Source: Nocardia testacea NBRC 100365 (GTDB lineage Bacteria; Actinomycetota; Actinomycetes; Mycobacteriales; Mycobacteriaceae). From it: 64,000 bases of DNA. The stretch covers positions 1-64,000 of the forward strand of contig NZ_BAGJ01000011.1 of the NCBI RefSeq assembly GCF_000308775.1. The letters run 5' to 3'. The first letter of the stretch is position 1; the number at the start of each line of letters is the position of its first letter. The notes beneath the pieces are model-generated. The model made no database searches. It was not told the DNA's origin and worked only from the letters and a program-made list of their open reading frames with translations. This document shows, piece by piece, positions 35,201 to 43,919 of the stretch. The position numbers and the translations under genes are program-made.

Positions 35201-36253
35201 GGCGTCGACCACCGCCAGATCCCAGCCGTCCAGCGGGAGACCGATCCGTACCGGCCCGGTGCTGTCGAGCAGTGCGGCACAGGCGACCACGGTGGCCTCG
35301 GTGGGGCCGTAGGTGTTCCACACCTCGCGGTCGGGGTCGGCGAGACGTTCGGCCAGCTCCGGCGGCACCGCCTCACCGCCGAAGATGAACAACCGGACCG
35401 ATTCCAGGGCCTCGGCGGGCCAGGTCGCGGCCAGGGTCGGGACGGTGGACACCACGGTGATGCCCTGCCGGACCAGCCACGGGCCGAGATCGGCGCCGGT
35501 GCGCACCAGCGCACGCGGCGCGGGGACCAGGCAGGCGCCGTGCCGCCAGGCCAGCCACATCTCCTCGCAGGACGCGTCGAAAGCGACCGAGAGGCCCGCC
35601 AGCACGCGGTCGCCGGGACCCAGCGGCGCGTCCCGGAGGAACATGCGGGCCTCGGCGTCGACGAAAGCGGCCGCGTTGCGGTGGGTCACCGCGACACCCT
35701 TGGGTGTACCCGTGGAACCCGAGGTGAAAATGATCCAGGCATCGTCGTCCACCGTGGGCGCCGGGTCGGGTCGCCCGTCGACGGCTGCCGCGACGTCCGA
35801 ACGCTCGCCGACCGGCTGGATGCCGTCCGCCGTCACCACGGCCGTCACCCGGGCCTCGGTGAACACCAGCTCCGCCCGCTCGTCGGGATCGTCGGCGTCC
35901 ACCGGGACGTAGGCCGCGCCGGCGTGCAGCACCGCCAGGATCGTGAGGTAGAGCTCCCAGGTGCCCGAGGGCATCCGCACGCCCACCCGGTCACCGCGAC
36001 CCACCCCGGCGGCGGCCAGTTCGCGGACCGAGCTCTCGAGTTCGGTGCGCAACTCCGCGTAGGTGAGGGTGCGGTCCGCCGTGGCGATCGCGGGCGCGTC
36101 GGGATGTCGCGCGGCCGTCGCGGCGACGATATCGACCAGGGTGCGCGCCGGGGGCGCGGCCTCGGCCCGCCGTAGCGCGCTCTCCGCATGCACCTGCGCC
36201 CGCATCTGTCCGGCCCACCTTCCATCGCCCAGCCGACGGACTGGTTCTCTCAT
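32285..36253 (-). CDS. Pls/PosA-type nonribosomal peptide synthetase-like membrane enzyme
   Basis: About 1322 residues. An adenylation domain (about residues 30-525) shows FTSGSTGTPKGVAV, NTYGPTEATV, YRSGDLV, KIGGRRIELGEID and RTSGKVDRDAL. A carrier domain follows, with phosphopantetheine Ser557 in LGGGSLSA. The second half has several membrane helices and two left-handed beta-helix acyltransferase-like segments (VVVGRGAVVGARSVLLPG, then GWLHIGEAKVGKRAFLGN in form). This is the Pls/PosA layout, known from epsilon-poly-lysine synthetases, although the C-terminal parts of family members vary. ATG 36253 is used; Met 36205 is an alternative. The product is unknown. Confidence 0.85.
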   Translation of the reverse strand: MREPVRRLGDGRWAGQMRAQVHAESALRRAEAAPPARTLVDIVAATAARHPDAPAIATADRTLTYAELRTELESSVRELAAAGVGRGDRVGVRMPSGTWELYLTILAVLHAGAAYVPVDADDPDERAELVFTEARVTAVVTADGIQPVGERSDVAAAVDGRPDPAPTVDDDAWIIFTSGSTGTPKGVAVTHRNAAAFVDAEARMFLRDAPLGPGDRVLAGLSVAFDASCEEMWLAWRHGACLVPAPRALVRTGADLGPWLVRQGITVVSTVPTLAATWPAEALESVRLFIFGGEAVPPELAERLADPDREVWNTYGPTEATVVACAALLDSTGPVRIGLPLDGWDLAVVDADGEPVGEGETGELVIGGVGLARYLDPAKDAEKYAPLPTLGWDRAYRSGDLVRNEEAGLIFLGRADDQVKIGGRRIELGEIDNALQHLPGVGGAAAAVRATATGAQVLIGYLTGVTEDYDLTAARARLAGQLPAPLIPRLVVVPELPTRTSGKVDRDALPWPLADAAGGTDHGLTGTAAWVAQLWTDVLGAEITGADADFFALGGGSLSAAQLVTGLRARYPRVTVADVYDHPRLGALTELLEQSGPAAVTEAREVRPTPPAAQGIQVLATIALTTLTGLQWVTWLAVASGVAGWFEVLPWLPRLSWWWTALLFLVFITPLGRMAICVMGARTLLAGVRPGSYPRGGSVHLRLWAAVRLSEASGAENLSGAPWMVPFARALGAKVGRGVDLHTLPPVTGMLELRDGCSVEPEVDLSGYWIDGDTVHIGSVVVGRGAVVGARSVLLPGTRIGRDAVIAAGSAVSGKVKAGQEWAGSPAVKVGKARHRWPAETPERAVHWVLAFGVGSLGLGALPLFGLAAGLAVIAWGIRDTADFADALLPAFLWLPVATGFSLVVYAVATVVAVRLLSIGLTEGYHPVRSRVGWQVWATERLLDSARTFLFPLYASLLTPIWLRLLGAKVGKRVEASTVLLLPKFTTVADGAFLADDTMVAGYELGGGWLHIGEAKVGKRAFLGNSGMAAPGRRVPKNGLVAVLSAAPTKAKAGSSWLGSPPVRLRRAAGTADTDRTFDPPLRLRVFRGAFETCRLAAVVVTFAIGLGVLLVLARLADRFGYPVAALLSGVVLMVAGAVACASAVTAKWVLVGRIRADEHPLWSSFVWRNEVSDAFVETVAAPWFARAATGTPVLNLWLRALGAKIGTGVWCESYWLPEADLVTLGDGATVERGCVVQTHLFHDRIMAMDTVTLEAGATLGPHCVALPAATLGAGATIGPASLVMRGDTVPASTRWWGNPIAPWAGPATDLESDPADEDADS

Positions 36254-36347
36254 ACGAGGGTTACCGCACGGCAAACAGCGGTCGACCGGGTGAACAGACT
36301 ACTCGGCGACGGGTAACACCCGATGTCGGCGGGCGGGGGGAGGGCGG

Positions 36348-36908
36348 TTACTCCACGTCGTCGGCGAGCAGGGTCGGGCGGTAGTACCGGCCGTTGTAAT
36401 AGAGCAGCGGGGCCGCGGACGCTTCGTCGCCGGTGTCGTCATGCACACGGACCACCCGGCCGACCACGAAGGTGTGATCGCCGATCGGGATGAGCTGCTC
36501 CACGGTGGTGCGCAGCCACAGCGGGGTCCCGTGCAGGACCGGTTCGCCGGTGTCCAGGGCGCTCCACAGGGCGGGGTCGCTGAACCGGTGTGCGGCGGTA
36601 CGGGCGAAACGCTGGGCCAGGTGACGCTGGTGCTCGCCGAGGAAATGGATCACCACGGACTCTGCCGCGGTCAATGCCTCCAGGCTGGAGGATGTGTGAC
36701 TGATATTGAACGAGACCAGCGGTGGGTCCAGGGACAGCGAGGCGAACGAGGTCGCCGTGAAACCCACCGGACCGGCTGCCGAGTCGAGCGTCACGATGGT
36801 GACGCCGGACGGGTAGTGGCGCATCGACGCGCGGTACTGCTCGGCGGTGATACCGCTGAGGTCGTCGGGGATCCGGATTCCGGTCTCGGGCCGTGGTGCT
36901 TCGGTCAC
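36348..36908 (-). CDS. Flavin reductase-like FMN-binding protein
   Basis: About 186 residues of the flavin reductase/FMN-binding split-barrel family. Recognisable parts are [17 protein letters not shown], then [20 protein letters not shown] and the late [13 protein letters not shown]. Such enzymes supply reduced flavin to two-component monooxygenases. The start is uncertain: GTG 36908 is used, GTG 36917 is equally possible. It is 94 bases downstream of the synthetase start region, on the same strand as it. Confidence 0.85.
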   Translation of the reverse strand: MTEAPRPETGIRIPDDLSGITAEQYRASMRHYPSGVTIVTLDSAAGPVGFTATSFASLSLDPPLVSFNISHTSSSLEALTAAESVVIHFLGEHQRHLAQRFARTAAHRFSDPALWSALDTGEPVLHGTPLWLRTTVEQLIPIGDHTFVVGRVVRVHDDTGDEASAAPLLYYNGRYYRPTLLADDVE

Positions 36909-36980
36909 CTCGCCGACGCTACGCCCGGAACGGCCCGTCGCGGCGGCCCGGTCCACTGTCCGGGAGGCTGGTGACCGGGG

Positions 36981-37454
36981 TCAGTCCACGTCGAGAGACA
37001 GGCCCGCGGTGATCCGCAGCAGCTCGGTGTAGGAGGTGCGGAAGACTGTTCCCGGACTGCCACCGGCGGCCCACAGTTCGCGATGACCCGCCAGTCGCGA
37101 ATCCACCCAGGTGGGCAGATTCGCCGGATGGCCGATGGGCGCCACACTGCCCGGCAGCTGCCCGGTATAGCGCACCACCAGATGCGGTGGGGCGGGAATC
37201 AGCGCGCCCTCGAGGCGCGCGCCGGTTCGTTCCGGATCCACCTGGTGCGCCGCCGAGACGAGCAGCAGGATCGGCTCGTCGCCGAGTAGGAAGACCTCCG
37301 AATGCACGAGCGCCCCGAGCTCCACCTCCATCGCCTCGGCGGTCTCCGCGGGACCGGTCGCCGATTCCGGCGCGGTGACGATCAACCCGTGGTGACCACG
37401 GGCGATCAAAGTATCCGAGACCCGGCAGGTTATCTGTGGAAGCGACCTGCGCAT
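36981..37454 (-). CDS. YbaK/ProX-like aminoacyl-tRNA deacylase domain protein
   Basis: 157 residues. The YbaK fold is seen in AEAMEVELGALVHSEVFLL and in RTGARLEGALIPAPPHL, followed by the conserved SVAPIGHPANLPTWVD stretch and a final FRTSYTELLRIT. Members hydrolyse mischarged aminoacyl-tRNAs such as Ala-tRNA-Pro or Cys-tRNA-Pro; specificity is not readable. ATG 37454 is chosen over an upstream in-frame Met. Confidence 0.85.
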   Translation of the reverse strand: MRRSLPQITCRVSDTLIARGHHGLIVTAPESATGPAETAEAMEVELGALVHSEVFLLGDEPILLLVSAAHQVDPERTGARLEGALIPAPPHLVVRYTGQLPGSVAPIGHPANLPTWVDSRLAGHRELWAAGGSPGTVFRTSYTELLRITAGLSLDVD

Positions 37455-37594
37455 GGGCACAGGGTAGAGCGATACACGGTGTCCCGCGCGGCTTTCCCCA
37501 CTCACCGGACGAGGTCTTCTCGCTCCCCCGGCCGGGCCGGTGAGCCGCGGGCGGTCCGGTACCCGGCGCCCGACGCGCCCCTTAGGCTGGGCAG

Positions 37595-38416
37595 ATGACA
37601 GATTGGCAGGCTTTCACCGTCGAAACCGACGATCACGTCGCCCGGGTGACCCTCACCGGGCCGGGTAAAGGTAATGCGATGGGCCCGGATTTCTGGCGGG
37701 AGCTGCCGGAGATCTTCCACGGCCTCGACGCCGACCCCGAGGTCCGGGCGATCGTGCTCACCGGTTCCGGGAAGCACTTCTCCTACGGCCTGGATCTGCC
37801 CGCCATGAGCGGCACCTTCGGTCCGCTGATGGCCGACCGCGCGCTGGCCGCCCCGCGGACCGATTTCCTCGCCGATATCCGGCGCCTGCAGGCCTCGATC
37901 ACCGCCGTCGCCGAATGCCGCAAACCGGTGATCGCCGCGGTCTCCGGCTGGTGCATCGGCGGCGGCCTGGATCTGATCGCCGCCGCCGATATCCGCTACG
38001 CCAGCGCGGAAGCGAAATTCAGCCTGCGCGAGGCGAAGGTCGCCATCGTGGCCGACGTGGGTTCGCTACAGCGGCTGCCTGGGATCATCTCGGAGGGCCA
38101 CCTGCGGGAACTGGCCTTCACGGCCAAGGACATCGACGCGGCCCGGGCAGAGAAGATCGGTCTGGTCAACGATGTCTTCGCCGACCAGGAGGCGGTAATG
38201 GAGGCCGCCCATGCCACCGCCCGCGAGATCGCCGCGAACCCGCCGCTCGTGGTCCAAGGCGTGAAAGACGTACTGGGACAGCGTAATTCCGCAGCGGTAG
38301 CCGAAGGCCTGCGCTACGTCTCGGCCTGGAACGCCGCCTTCCTGCCCTCCGAGGACCTGACCGAAGCCATCCAGGCGGTCTTCGAGAAGCGCACCCCGGA
38401 ATACAAGGGCCGCTGA
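37595..38416 (+). CDS. Crotonase family, delta3,5-delta2,4-dienoyl-CoA isomerase-like
   Basis: 273 residues of the enoyl-CoA hydratase/isomerase fold. The oxyanion-hole regions HFSYGLDLPAM and SGWCIGGGLDLIAAAD are present. The stretch FSLREAKVAIVADVGSLQRL carries the acidic residues (Glu, and Asp in ADVG) that, with the Asp in GGGLDL, form the catalytic set of dienoyl-CoA isomerases, so the name is more specific than enoyl-CoA hydratase. It would act in beta-oxidation of unsaturated fatty acids. ATG 37595. Confidence 0.88.
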   Translation: MTDWQAFTVETDDHVARVTLTGPGKGNAMGPDFWRELPEIFHGLDADPEVRAIVLTGSGKHFSYGLDLPAMSGTFGPLMADRALAAPRTDFLADIRRLQASITAVAECRKPVIAAVSGWCIGGGLDLIAAADIRYASAEAKFSLREAKVAIVADVGSLQRLPGIISEGHLRELAFTAKDIDAARAEKIGLVNDVFADQEAVMEAAHATAREIAANPPLVVQGVKDVLGQRNSAAVAEGLRYVSAWNAAFLPSEDLTEAIQAVFEKRTPEYKGR

Positions 38417-38418
38417 AC

Positions 38419-38757
38419 TGTGTTTATTCTGCGGCGCCTGCGGCGCCGCGGGGTCGAGGCCCCCTTGGTGGCCTCGACCCTTTGTGGGCCTCGCCGAACT
38501 CGGCACCGAAAGAGTCCACCTGTTCGTGAAGGTGTCCAGACCCCAGGGCGCCGGTGCGGTCGAGTCGGCATCCAACCCGGACATCGGATGCCGACGCAAC
38601 CGCATGTGTCGAGTTTTGCGAGACACCTGAAAGGGTTGAGGCCCGTCTCGCCGTTTCGGCCTCGAAGCGCATGCGCCGCAGGCGCGAGTCTCGAGGCCGA
38701 AACGGCGAGACACAAGGGGGCCTCGACCCCGCGCGCGCCAGCGCGCCAAAAACACAG
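38419..38757. repeat. Nested palindromic element of about 340 bp
   Basis: No gene here. The ends are inverted copies of each other: CTGTGTTT at 38419 faces AAACACAG near 38756. Inside these, GGGGTCGAGGCCCCCTTG (38450-38467) is the exact reverse complement of 38713-38730. An inner perfect 21-bp inverted repeat lies at 38645-38665 and 38691-38711, around a 25-base loop. Further small stems are at 38451-38480 (11 bp) and 38564-38595 (10 bp). The layout suggests a miniature inverted-repeat element or a large structured RNA/REP-like element directly after the isomerase gene. Confidence 0.75.
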
Positions 38758-38860
38758 CACCTTCGCGAGCAAGCTCGGCTTCCCCGCCTTCGCGAGTGAG
38801 CCGGCCTCCAGCCGTCACGGGCAGTCCGCCCTCGCCAGGGATGCGCCACCTCGCCTTTCG

Positions 38861-38909
38861 CGGGTGAGCGTGCCACCCCCACCCCTACTGGGGCGTGCAT
38901 GCTCACCCG
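38861..38909. terminator. Stem-loop near the end of ppa
   Basis: CGGGTGAGC (38861-38869) pairs with GCTCACCCG (38901-38909) around a C-rich loop; further GTGC/GCAT bases extend it partly. It lies 80 bases past the ppa stop on the minus strand and may end ppa transcription. Confidence 0.45.
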
Positions 38910-38988
38910 TCGGCAGAACCCCTGTGCCGGCAAGGCATCACCGACTTCATGAACCAAGCCGGCTCGCAGGAGTTCCGCCCGCCGGGCC

Positions 38989-39477
38989 TCAGTGCCCTTG
39001 TTCTTCCAAGCGCTTGAAGGACGCCTGGATCTCGGCTTCGGCGTCCGCCCGGCCCACCCATTCCGAGCCCTTGACGAACTTGCCGGGCTCGAGGTCCTTG
39101 TACCGCTCGAAGAAGTGCTTGATGGCGGCCAGTTCGAATTCCGGGACGTCGCCGAGGTCCTGGATGTGGTCCCACCGGGGGTCACCGGCGGGAACGCAGA
39201 GGATCTTGTCGTCGCCGCCGGCCTCGTCGGTCATTTTGTACATGGCGACGGGACGCGCCTCGACGATGACGCCCGGGAAGACCGAATCGGGCAGCAGGAC
39301 GAGGGCGTCCAGGGGGTCGCCGTCCTCTCCGAGCGTGTTCTCGATGTAGCCGTAGTCGGCCGGGTAGGCCATGGAGGTGAACAGGAACCGGTCGAGGCGC
39401 ACGCGCCCGGTTTCGTGATCGACCTCGTATTTGTTGCGTGAACCCTTGGGGATCTCGATGGTGACGTCGAATTCCAC
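38989..39477 (-). CDS. ppa: Inorganic pyrophosphatase
   Basis: 162 residues, the exact family length; hydrolyses pyrophosphate to drive biosynthesis. Substrate and metal residues are seen in [20 protein letters not shown], the family signature [11 protein letters not shown] and the later [17 protein letters not shown] 39477 is chosen (GGAG upstream, and [10 protein letters not shown] follows at once, as in Rv3628); the longer frame is non-coding-like. It is divergent from dacB, as in M. tuberculosis. Confidence 0.97.
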   Translation of the reverse strand: MEFDVTIEIPKGSRNKYEVDHETGRVRLDRFLFTSMAYPADYGYIENTLGEDGDPLDALVLLPDSVFPGVIVEARPVAMYKMTDEAGGDDKILCVPAGDPRWDHIQDLGDVPEFELAAIKHFFERYKDLEPGKFVKGSEWVGRADAEAEIQASFKRLEEQGH

Positions 39478-39645
39478 GCCAGCTCCTTTCGCTGCTTGCA
39501 CGATGCGCCGTGGTGGCCGGCCTCGCCGACGCACCCGGTTGTTCGCCGAGAACGGTAGCCGAACACCGATATTGTTGTCGGCGGGCACATGGGTTCAGCG
39601 GGGGCTCGGGTGTGATAGTCGGGGACAAGGGAGAAGACGGGCGAC

Positions 39646-41154
39646 GTGGTGGTGCAGGGCGGCAGCGGTAGGTATGGTTCGGCCTCGCGCCGGCGCCGCG
39701 GCGTACGGACATGGCTGATCATCGTGCTGGTGGTGCTGGCCGGGGCGGTGGCGGTGGCCGCGGTGATCCTGAAACCGTGGACGCCGGAGTTCCGGCACGG
39801 GGGGCTCACCATCGCCGCGCCACCCGCGCCGGCCACCGTGTCCCCGGAGGTGGCCCCGGCTCCCGATACCGCGCCCGCGCCGAGCGCTGCGGGTGTCGCG
39901 GCGGCGCTGGGTCCCGTGGTCGCCAGTCCCGATCTCGGTGGTTTCGCCGGGTCGGTCACCGATGCCGCCAGTGGCACGGTGTTGTGGAGTGAGCGCGCCG
40001 ACGAGCCGCGGGTGCCCTCGTCGACCGCCAAGATCATGACCACCGCGGCGGCGTTGCTCACCCTGCCCGCCGATCAGCGCGTGCACACCAAGGTCGTTGC
40101 GGGTTCGGCGCCCAATGAGATCGTGCTGGTGGCCGCGGGAGATCCCACGCTCACCGCCCAGCCGGGCGGACAGGGTTACTACCCGGGCGCGGCCAGTCTG
40201 CTGGATCTGGCCGCCCAGGTGCGCAACGCGGATATCCGGGCCGACACGATCCTGGTGGACACCTCCGTCTATTCGGGCGAGACCATGGCCCGCGGCTGGG
40301 ATCCGATCGATATCCCCGGCGGTTCCATCGCACCGCTGGAATCGGTGATGCTCGACGGCGGCCGGCTCGATCCGGCGGGCGAGTACTCGCCGCGGTCGGG
40401 GACTCCGGCACTGGATGTGGGCCGGCGGCTGGCCACCGAACTCGGTCTCGACCCGGCCAGGGTGCGCGTGGGCACGGCACCGCAGGGCACCAAACGGCTG
40501 GGCGAGGTCGCTTCGGCGCCGCTGCGCGACCGGCTGCGCGACATGATGGTGTATTCGGACAATGTGCTGGCCGAGACCATCGGCCGGGAGGTCGCCCAGG
40601 CCACCGGGCGGCCGATGTCGTTCGAGGGGGCGGCGGCCGCGGTGGCGGCGGTGCTGGCCGAGCACGGTTTCGATATGACCGGTGTGACGATGTTCGACTG
40701 CAGTGGGCTCTCGGTGGACGACCGGATCCCGGCCCGGCTGCTGAACCAGATCATCAATACCGCGGCCGGTCCGGAACCGGACGCCGAGCCCACCACCTCC
40801 GCGCCCGCCCCGCTGGCGCCGCCGCTGGGTGCCGGCGCGGGCCGGCAGCAGCAGCCGGAACCGACCGCGGCCACGCTCACGAGCCGTTTGGTGCCGATGC
40901 TGGACTACCTGCCGGTCGCGGGTGGTACCGGCTCGTTGAGCAGCCGATATGTCACGCAGAATCAGGGCGGCGCCGGCTGGGTGCGCGCCAAGACCGGAAC
41001 ATTGTCGGTGGCCAGTACGTTGGCTGGTTACGTGCTGGATCGTGACGGCCGGGTCCTGACTTTCACTCTGATGTCGAGCGATCGGCCCCCGGAGATCAGT
41101 CGGCCCGCTCTGGACGCCGTCGCGACCACATTGCGCAACTGTGGATGTTCCTGA
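39646..41154 (+). CDS. dacB: D-alanyl-D-alanine carboxypeptidase/endopeptidase, PBP4 family
   Basis: 502 residues. A membrane anchor (LIIVLVVLAGAVAVAAVIL) is near residues 24-42, then a Pro/Ala linker. The penicillin-binding motifs are SxxK as S126-T-A-K129, SDN in MVYSDNVLAE, and KTGT in RAKTGTLSVAS. It trims or cleaves peptidoglycan cross-links outside the membrane. The start is GTG 39646. Corresponds to Rv3627c and leads the dacB-DUF2342-tilS-hpt cluster. Confidence 0.93.
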   Translation: MVVQGGSGRYGSASRRRRGVRTWLIIVLVVLAGAVAVAAVILKPWTPEFRHGGLTIAAPPAPATVSPEVAPAPDTAPAPSAAGVAAALGPVVASPDLGGFAGSVTDAASGTVLWSERADEPRVPSSTAKIMTTAAALLTLPADQRVHTKVVAGSAPNEIVLVAAGDPTLTAQPGGQGYYPGAASLLDLAAQVRNADIRADTILVDTSVYSGETMARGWDPIDIPGGSIAPLESVMLDGGRLDPAGEYSPRSGTPALDVGRRLATELGLDPARVRVGTAPQGTKRLGEVASAPLRDRLRDMMVYSDNVLAETIGREVAQATGRPMSFEGAAAAVAAVLAEHGFDMTGVTMFDCSGLSVDDRIPARLLNQIINTAAGPEPDAEPTTSAPAPLAPPLGAGAGRQQQPEPTAATLTSRLVPMLDYLPVAGGTGSLSSRYVTQNQGGAGWVRAKTGTLSVASTLAGYVLDRDGRVLTFTLMSSDRPPEISRPALDAVATTLRNCGCS

Positions 41155-41168
41155 CGGCTGGAGGGCGC

Positions 41169-42278
41169 ATGACGATTCGACAAGGTCCCGATGGGCCCGG
41201 CGCCCGGACAGTGGCCGAGAACGGCTCCGGGGCGAAGCGACGCACTTTCTCGGGCTCGGTGGACTGGCGCTGGGCGGCCCGTACCGGGGCCGCGCTGGTA
41301 CCGGCCGGGCCCCGTGCCTCCCGGCCCTTCGCGGAGCAGGCGGTGGCAGAGCTCGGCGAGGCGTCGGTGCTGGCCGAGGCTCCCGTGCGAGCGGTGACCG
41401 GCCTGCTCGACGATCAGCCGGTGCCCGCGGCCCGGATCGTGGACCGGCCCGGCTGGATCGGGGCCGCGGCCGATTCCATGGCCCAGCTGACCGGTACCGG
41501 GACCACCGATCGGTCCGGCCTGTTCACCGGTAAACCGGCCGGGGTGCAGGTGGGCGCCATGCTGGCGTTCCTGTCCACCGCCATCCTGGGCCAGTACGAC
41601 CCGTTCACCGGTCCGGACGGCACCTTGCTGCTGGTGGCTCCGAATATCGTGGGCGTCGAGCGTGCGCTCGCGGTGCCGCCGGCCGATTTCCGGCTGTGGG
41701 TCTGCCTGCACGAGGTGTGCCATCGGGTCCAGTTCTCGGCGTCGCCGTGGCTGGCCGGGTACATGCGCGACAACGTCGAGGTACTCGGCGAGATCGGTGA
41801 CGAGGCGACTTCGGAGATGCTGTCCCGGTTGCTCACGGAGGTGAAGCTGCGGCGTAGCGGTCAGGCCTCCGACGACCCCGCATCGCGCGGCGTGGTGGGC
41901 CTGCTGCGGGCCACGCAGCCGCCGGAGCAGCGGGCGGCATTGGACCGGCTGCTGCTGCTCGGCACCCTGCTGGAGGGGCACGCCGATCATGTGATGGACG
42001 CGGTGGGCCCGAGTGTGGTGCCTTCGGTCGAGCAGATCCGGACGGCGTTCGACAAACGCCGTACCCGGCCCGCGAACCCGGTGCAGCGGCTGCTGCGCGC
42101 ACTGCTCGGTATCGACGCGAAGGTGGCGCAGTACGTGCGCGGGAAGGCCTTCGTCGACGAGGTGGTGAACACGGTGGGGATGGAACGGTTCAACGTGGTG
42201 TGGACAGACGCCGATACGCTGCCGCGCACCGACGAGATCGACGAACCGCGGCGCTGGATCGCCCGCGTCCTGGACTGA
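41169..42278 (+). CDS. Zinc-dependent metalloprotease-like protein, DUF2342
   Basis: 369 residues. The zinc motif is HEVCHRVQF (HExxH) in CLHEVCHRVQFSASPW; a downstream LEGHADHVMDAVG provides the further acidic and His residues of the family. Members are annotated as coenzyme F420 biosynthesis-associated or zinc-dependent proteases; neither role is shown by this sequence. ATG 41169 lies 14 bases after the dacB stop. It corresponds to Rv3626c. Confidence 0.9.
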   Translation: MTIRQGPDGPGARTVAENGSGAKRRTFSGSVDWRWAARTGAALVPAGPRASRPFAEQAVAELGEASVLAEAPVRAVTGLLDDQPVPAARIVDRPGWIGAAADSMAQLTGTGTTDRSGLFTGKPAGVQVGAMLAFLSTAILGQYDPFTGPDGTLLLVAPNIVGVERALAVPPADFRLWVCLHEVCHRVQFSASPWLAGYMRDNVEVLGEIGDEATSEMLSRLLTEVKLRRSGQASDDPASRGVVGLLRATQPPEQRAALDRLLLLGTLLEGHADHVMDAVGPSVVPSVEQIRTAFDKRRTRPANPVQRLLRALLGIDAKVAQYVRGKAFVDEVVNTVGMERFNVVWTDADTLPRTDEIDEPRRWIARVLD

Positions 42279-42281
42279 GCG

Positions 42282-43301
42282 GTGCCCTACGCCGAACAGC
42301 GGCCGATCCGGTTACCGGAGACTCCCGCGGTGCTGGACGTGCGGCATGCGGTTCGGGCGTGGCTGGCCGAGTTCGGCCCGGAGCCGCGGTGTGTGGCCGT
42401 CGCGCTGTCGGGCGGCGCCGATTCCCTCGCGCTCACCGCGGCCGCTCTCGCCGAATCCGCGGACGTGCACGCCCTGATCGTGGATCACCGGTTGCAGGCG
42501 GGCTCGGATGTGGTGGCGGCGACGGCCGCGGCGACCGCGCGTTCGCTGGGCTGCCGATCGGCGCGGGTGCTGCCGGTGGAGGTCGTGGGGCCCGGCGGAA
42601 TGGAGGCTGCGGCGCGGCAGGCGCGCTATGCGGCATTGGACGAGGCCCGGTCGGGACTGCCGGTGCTTCTGGGACACACCCTCGATGATCAGGCCGAAAC
42701 TGTCCTGCTGGGACTCGGGCGGGGTTCGGGCGCCCGTTCCATCCAGGGTATGGCCGCCGCCGACGGCCCGTGGGGCCGGCCGCTGCTGGGGGTCCGCCGG
42801 GCGTCGACCCGGCAGTTCTGCGCCGACCTCGCGTTGACGCCCTACGAAGATCCGCACAACCACGCCCCCGAGTTCACCCGCGTGCGGCTGCGCACCGAGG
42901 TGCTGCCGCTGCTCGAGGAGGTACTCGGCGGCGCGGTGGCGCCGGCCCTGGCCCGGACCGCCGGCCAACTGCGCGAGGACAATGCCGCCCTGGACGAGTT
43001 CGCCGGCGAACTGTTGTCGCGGGCCGGCGCCGGCTCGCCGGAGTGCGCGGTGCTCGCGGAGGCCGCCACCGCGGTACGCCGCCGGGCGGTGCGGGCCTGG
43101 CTGCTGTCGCACGGGGTGCCGGGAGTGACCGCAACACATCTCCGAGGTATCGACGACCTGGTGATGGCCTGGCGAGGGCAGGGCGGGGTCGCGGTGGGGG
43201 GCGGTGAGCGGGGGACCCGGTTGGTCGTGGTTCGTGAGCATGGCAGGCTGACACTTGCCCGCACCGATCGGGAACGCCGAGACCGAAGGGAAACCAGTTG
43301 A
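42282..43301 (+). CDS. tilS: tRNA(Ile)-lysidine synthase
   Basis: 339 residues. The PP-loop motif [11 protein letters not shown] binds ATP for adenylation of C34 of tRNA-Ile(CAU), giving lysidine and so AUA decoding. The [19 protein letters not shown] stretch and the [14 protein letters not shown] region are typical. GTG 42282 follows the previous stop by 3 bases. The C-terminal domain is short, as in actinobacteria. Corresponds to Rv3625c. Confidence 0.95.
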   Translation: MPYAEQRPIRLPETPAVLDVRHAVRAWLAEFGPEPRCVAVALSGGADSLALTAAALAESADVHALIVDHRLQAGSDVVAATAAATARSLGCRSARVLPVEVVGPGGMEAAARQARYAALDEARSGLPVLLGHTLDDQAETVLLGLGRGSGARSIQGMAAADGPWGRPLLGVRRASTRQFCADLALTPYEDPHNHAPEFTRVRLRTEVLPLLEEVLGGAVAPALARTAGQLREDNAALDEFAGELLSRAGAGSPECAVLAEAATAVRRRAVRAWLLSHGVPGVTATHLRGIDDLVMAWRGQGGVAVGGGERGTRLVVVREHGRLTLARTDRERRDRRETS

Positions 43302-43302
43302 C

Positions 43303-43866
43303 GTGTACGGGGACGATATCGATTCGGTCCTGATCACCGAGGAAGAAATCGCGGCGAAGGTCAGCGAGCTGGCCGAACTGATCGCCAAGCGGTACCCGGC
43401 CGACGCACCGGAGGGCGATCTGCTGCTGATCGGTGTGCTCAAGGGCGCGATCTTCTTCATGACGGATCTGGCCAAAGCCCTGCCGATGCCGACGCAGATG
43501 GAGTTCATGGCCGTATCGTCCTACGGATCGTCCACGTCGTCGTCCGGCGTGGTGCGCATCATGAAGGACCTGGACAAGGACATCGCCGGCCGTAATGTGC
43601 TCATCGTCGAGGACATCATCGACTCGGGTCTGACCCTGTCGTGGCTGATGCGTAATCTCTCCACCCGCAACCCCGCCTCGCTGGAAGTGGTGACGCTGTT
43701 GCGTAAACCCGATGCGCTGCGCACCCAGGTCGAGGTCGCCCATGTGGGATTCGACATTCCGAACGAATTCGTCGTCGGATACGGCCTCGACTACGCCGAG
43801 CGCTACCGGGATCTGCCCTATATCGGCACGCTGCATCCACGGGTCTACGGCGGCGACCAGGCATGA
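43303..43866 (+). CDS. hpt: Hypoxanthine phosphoribosyltransferase
   Basis: 187 residues. Purine salvage: converts hypoxanthine or guanine plus PRPP to IMP or GMP. The PRPP loop is [17 protein letters not shown], the flexible loop is [16 protein letters not shown], and the C-terminal [17 protein letters not shown] is standard. GTG 43303 is used; an in-frame ATG-equivalent extension to 43255 overlaps tilS and would add 16 residues. GAAGGG precedes it. Corresponds to Rv3624c. Confidence 0.95.
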   Translation: MYGDDIDSVLITEEEIAAKVSELAELIAKRYPADAPEGDLLLIGVLKGAIFFMTDLAKALPMPTQMEFMAVSSYGSSTSSSGVVRIMKDLDKDIAGRNVLIVEDIIDSGLTLSWLMRNLSTRNPASLEVVTLLRKPDALRTQVEVAHVGFDIPNEFVVGYGLDYAERYRDLPYIGTLHPRVYGGDQA

Positions 43867-43870
43867 ACGA

Positions 43871-43908
43871 CGAACGGGTAGGCGGGACACACCCGGCCTA
43901 CCCGTTCG
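43871..43908. terminator. Strong stem-loop between convergent hpt and LysR genes
   Basis: Perfect 13-bp stem, CGAACGGGTAGGC with GCCTACCCGTTCG, around a 12-base loop. It lies between two convergent genes and can terminate both. Confidence 0.85.
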
Positions 43909-43919
43909 GTTCGCTCGTA

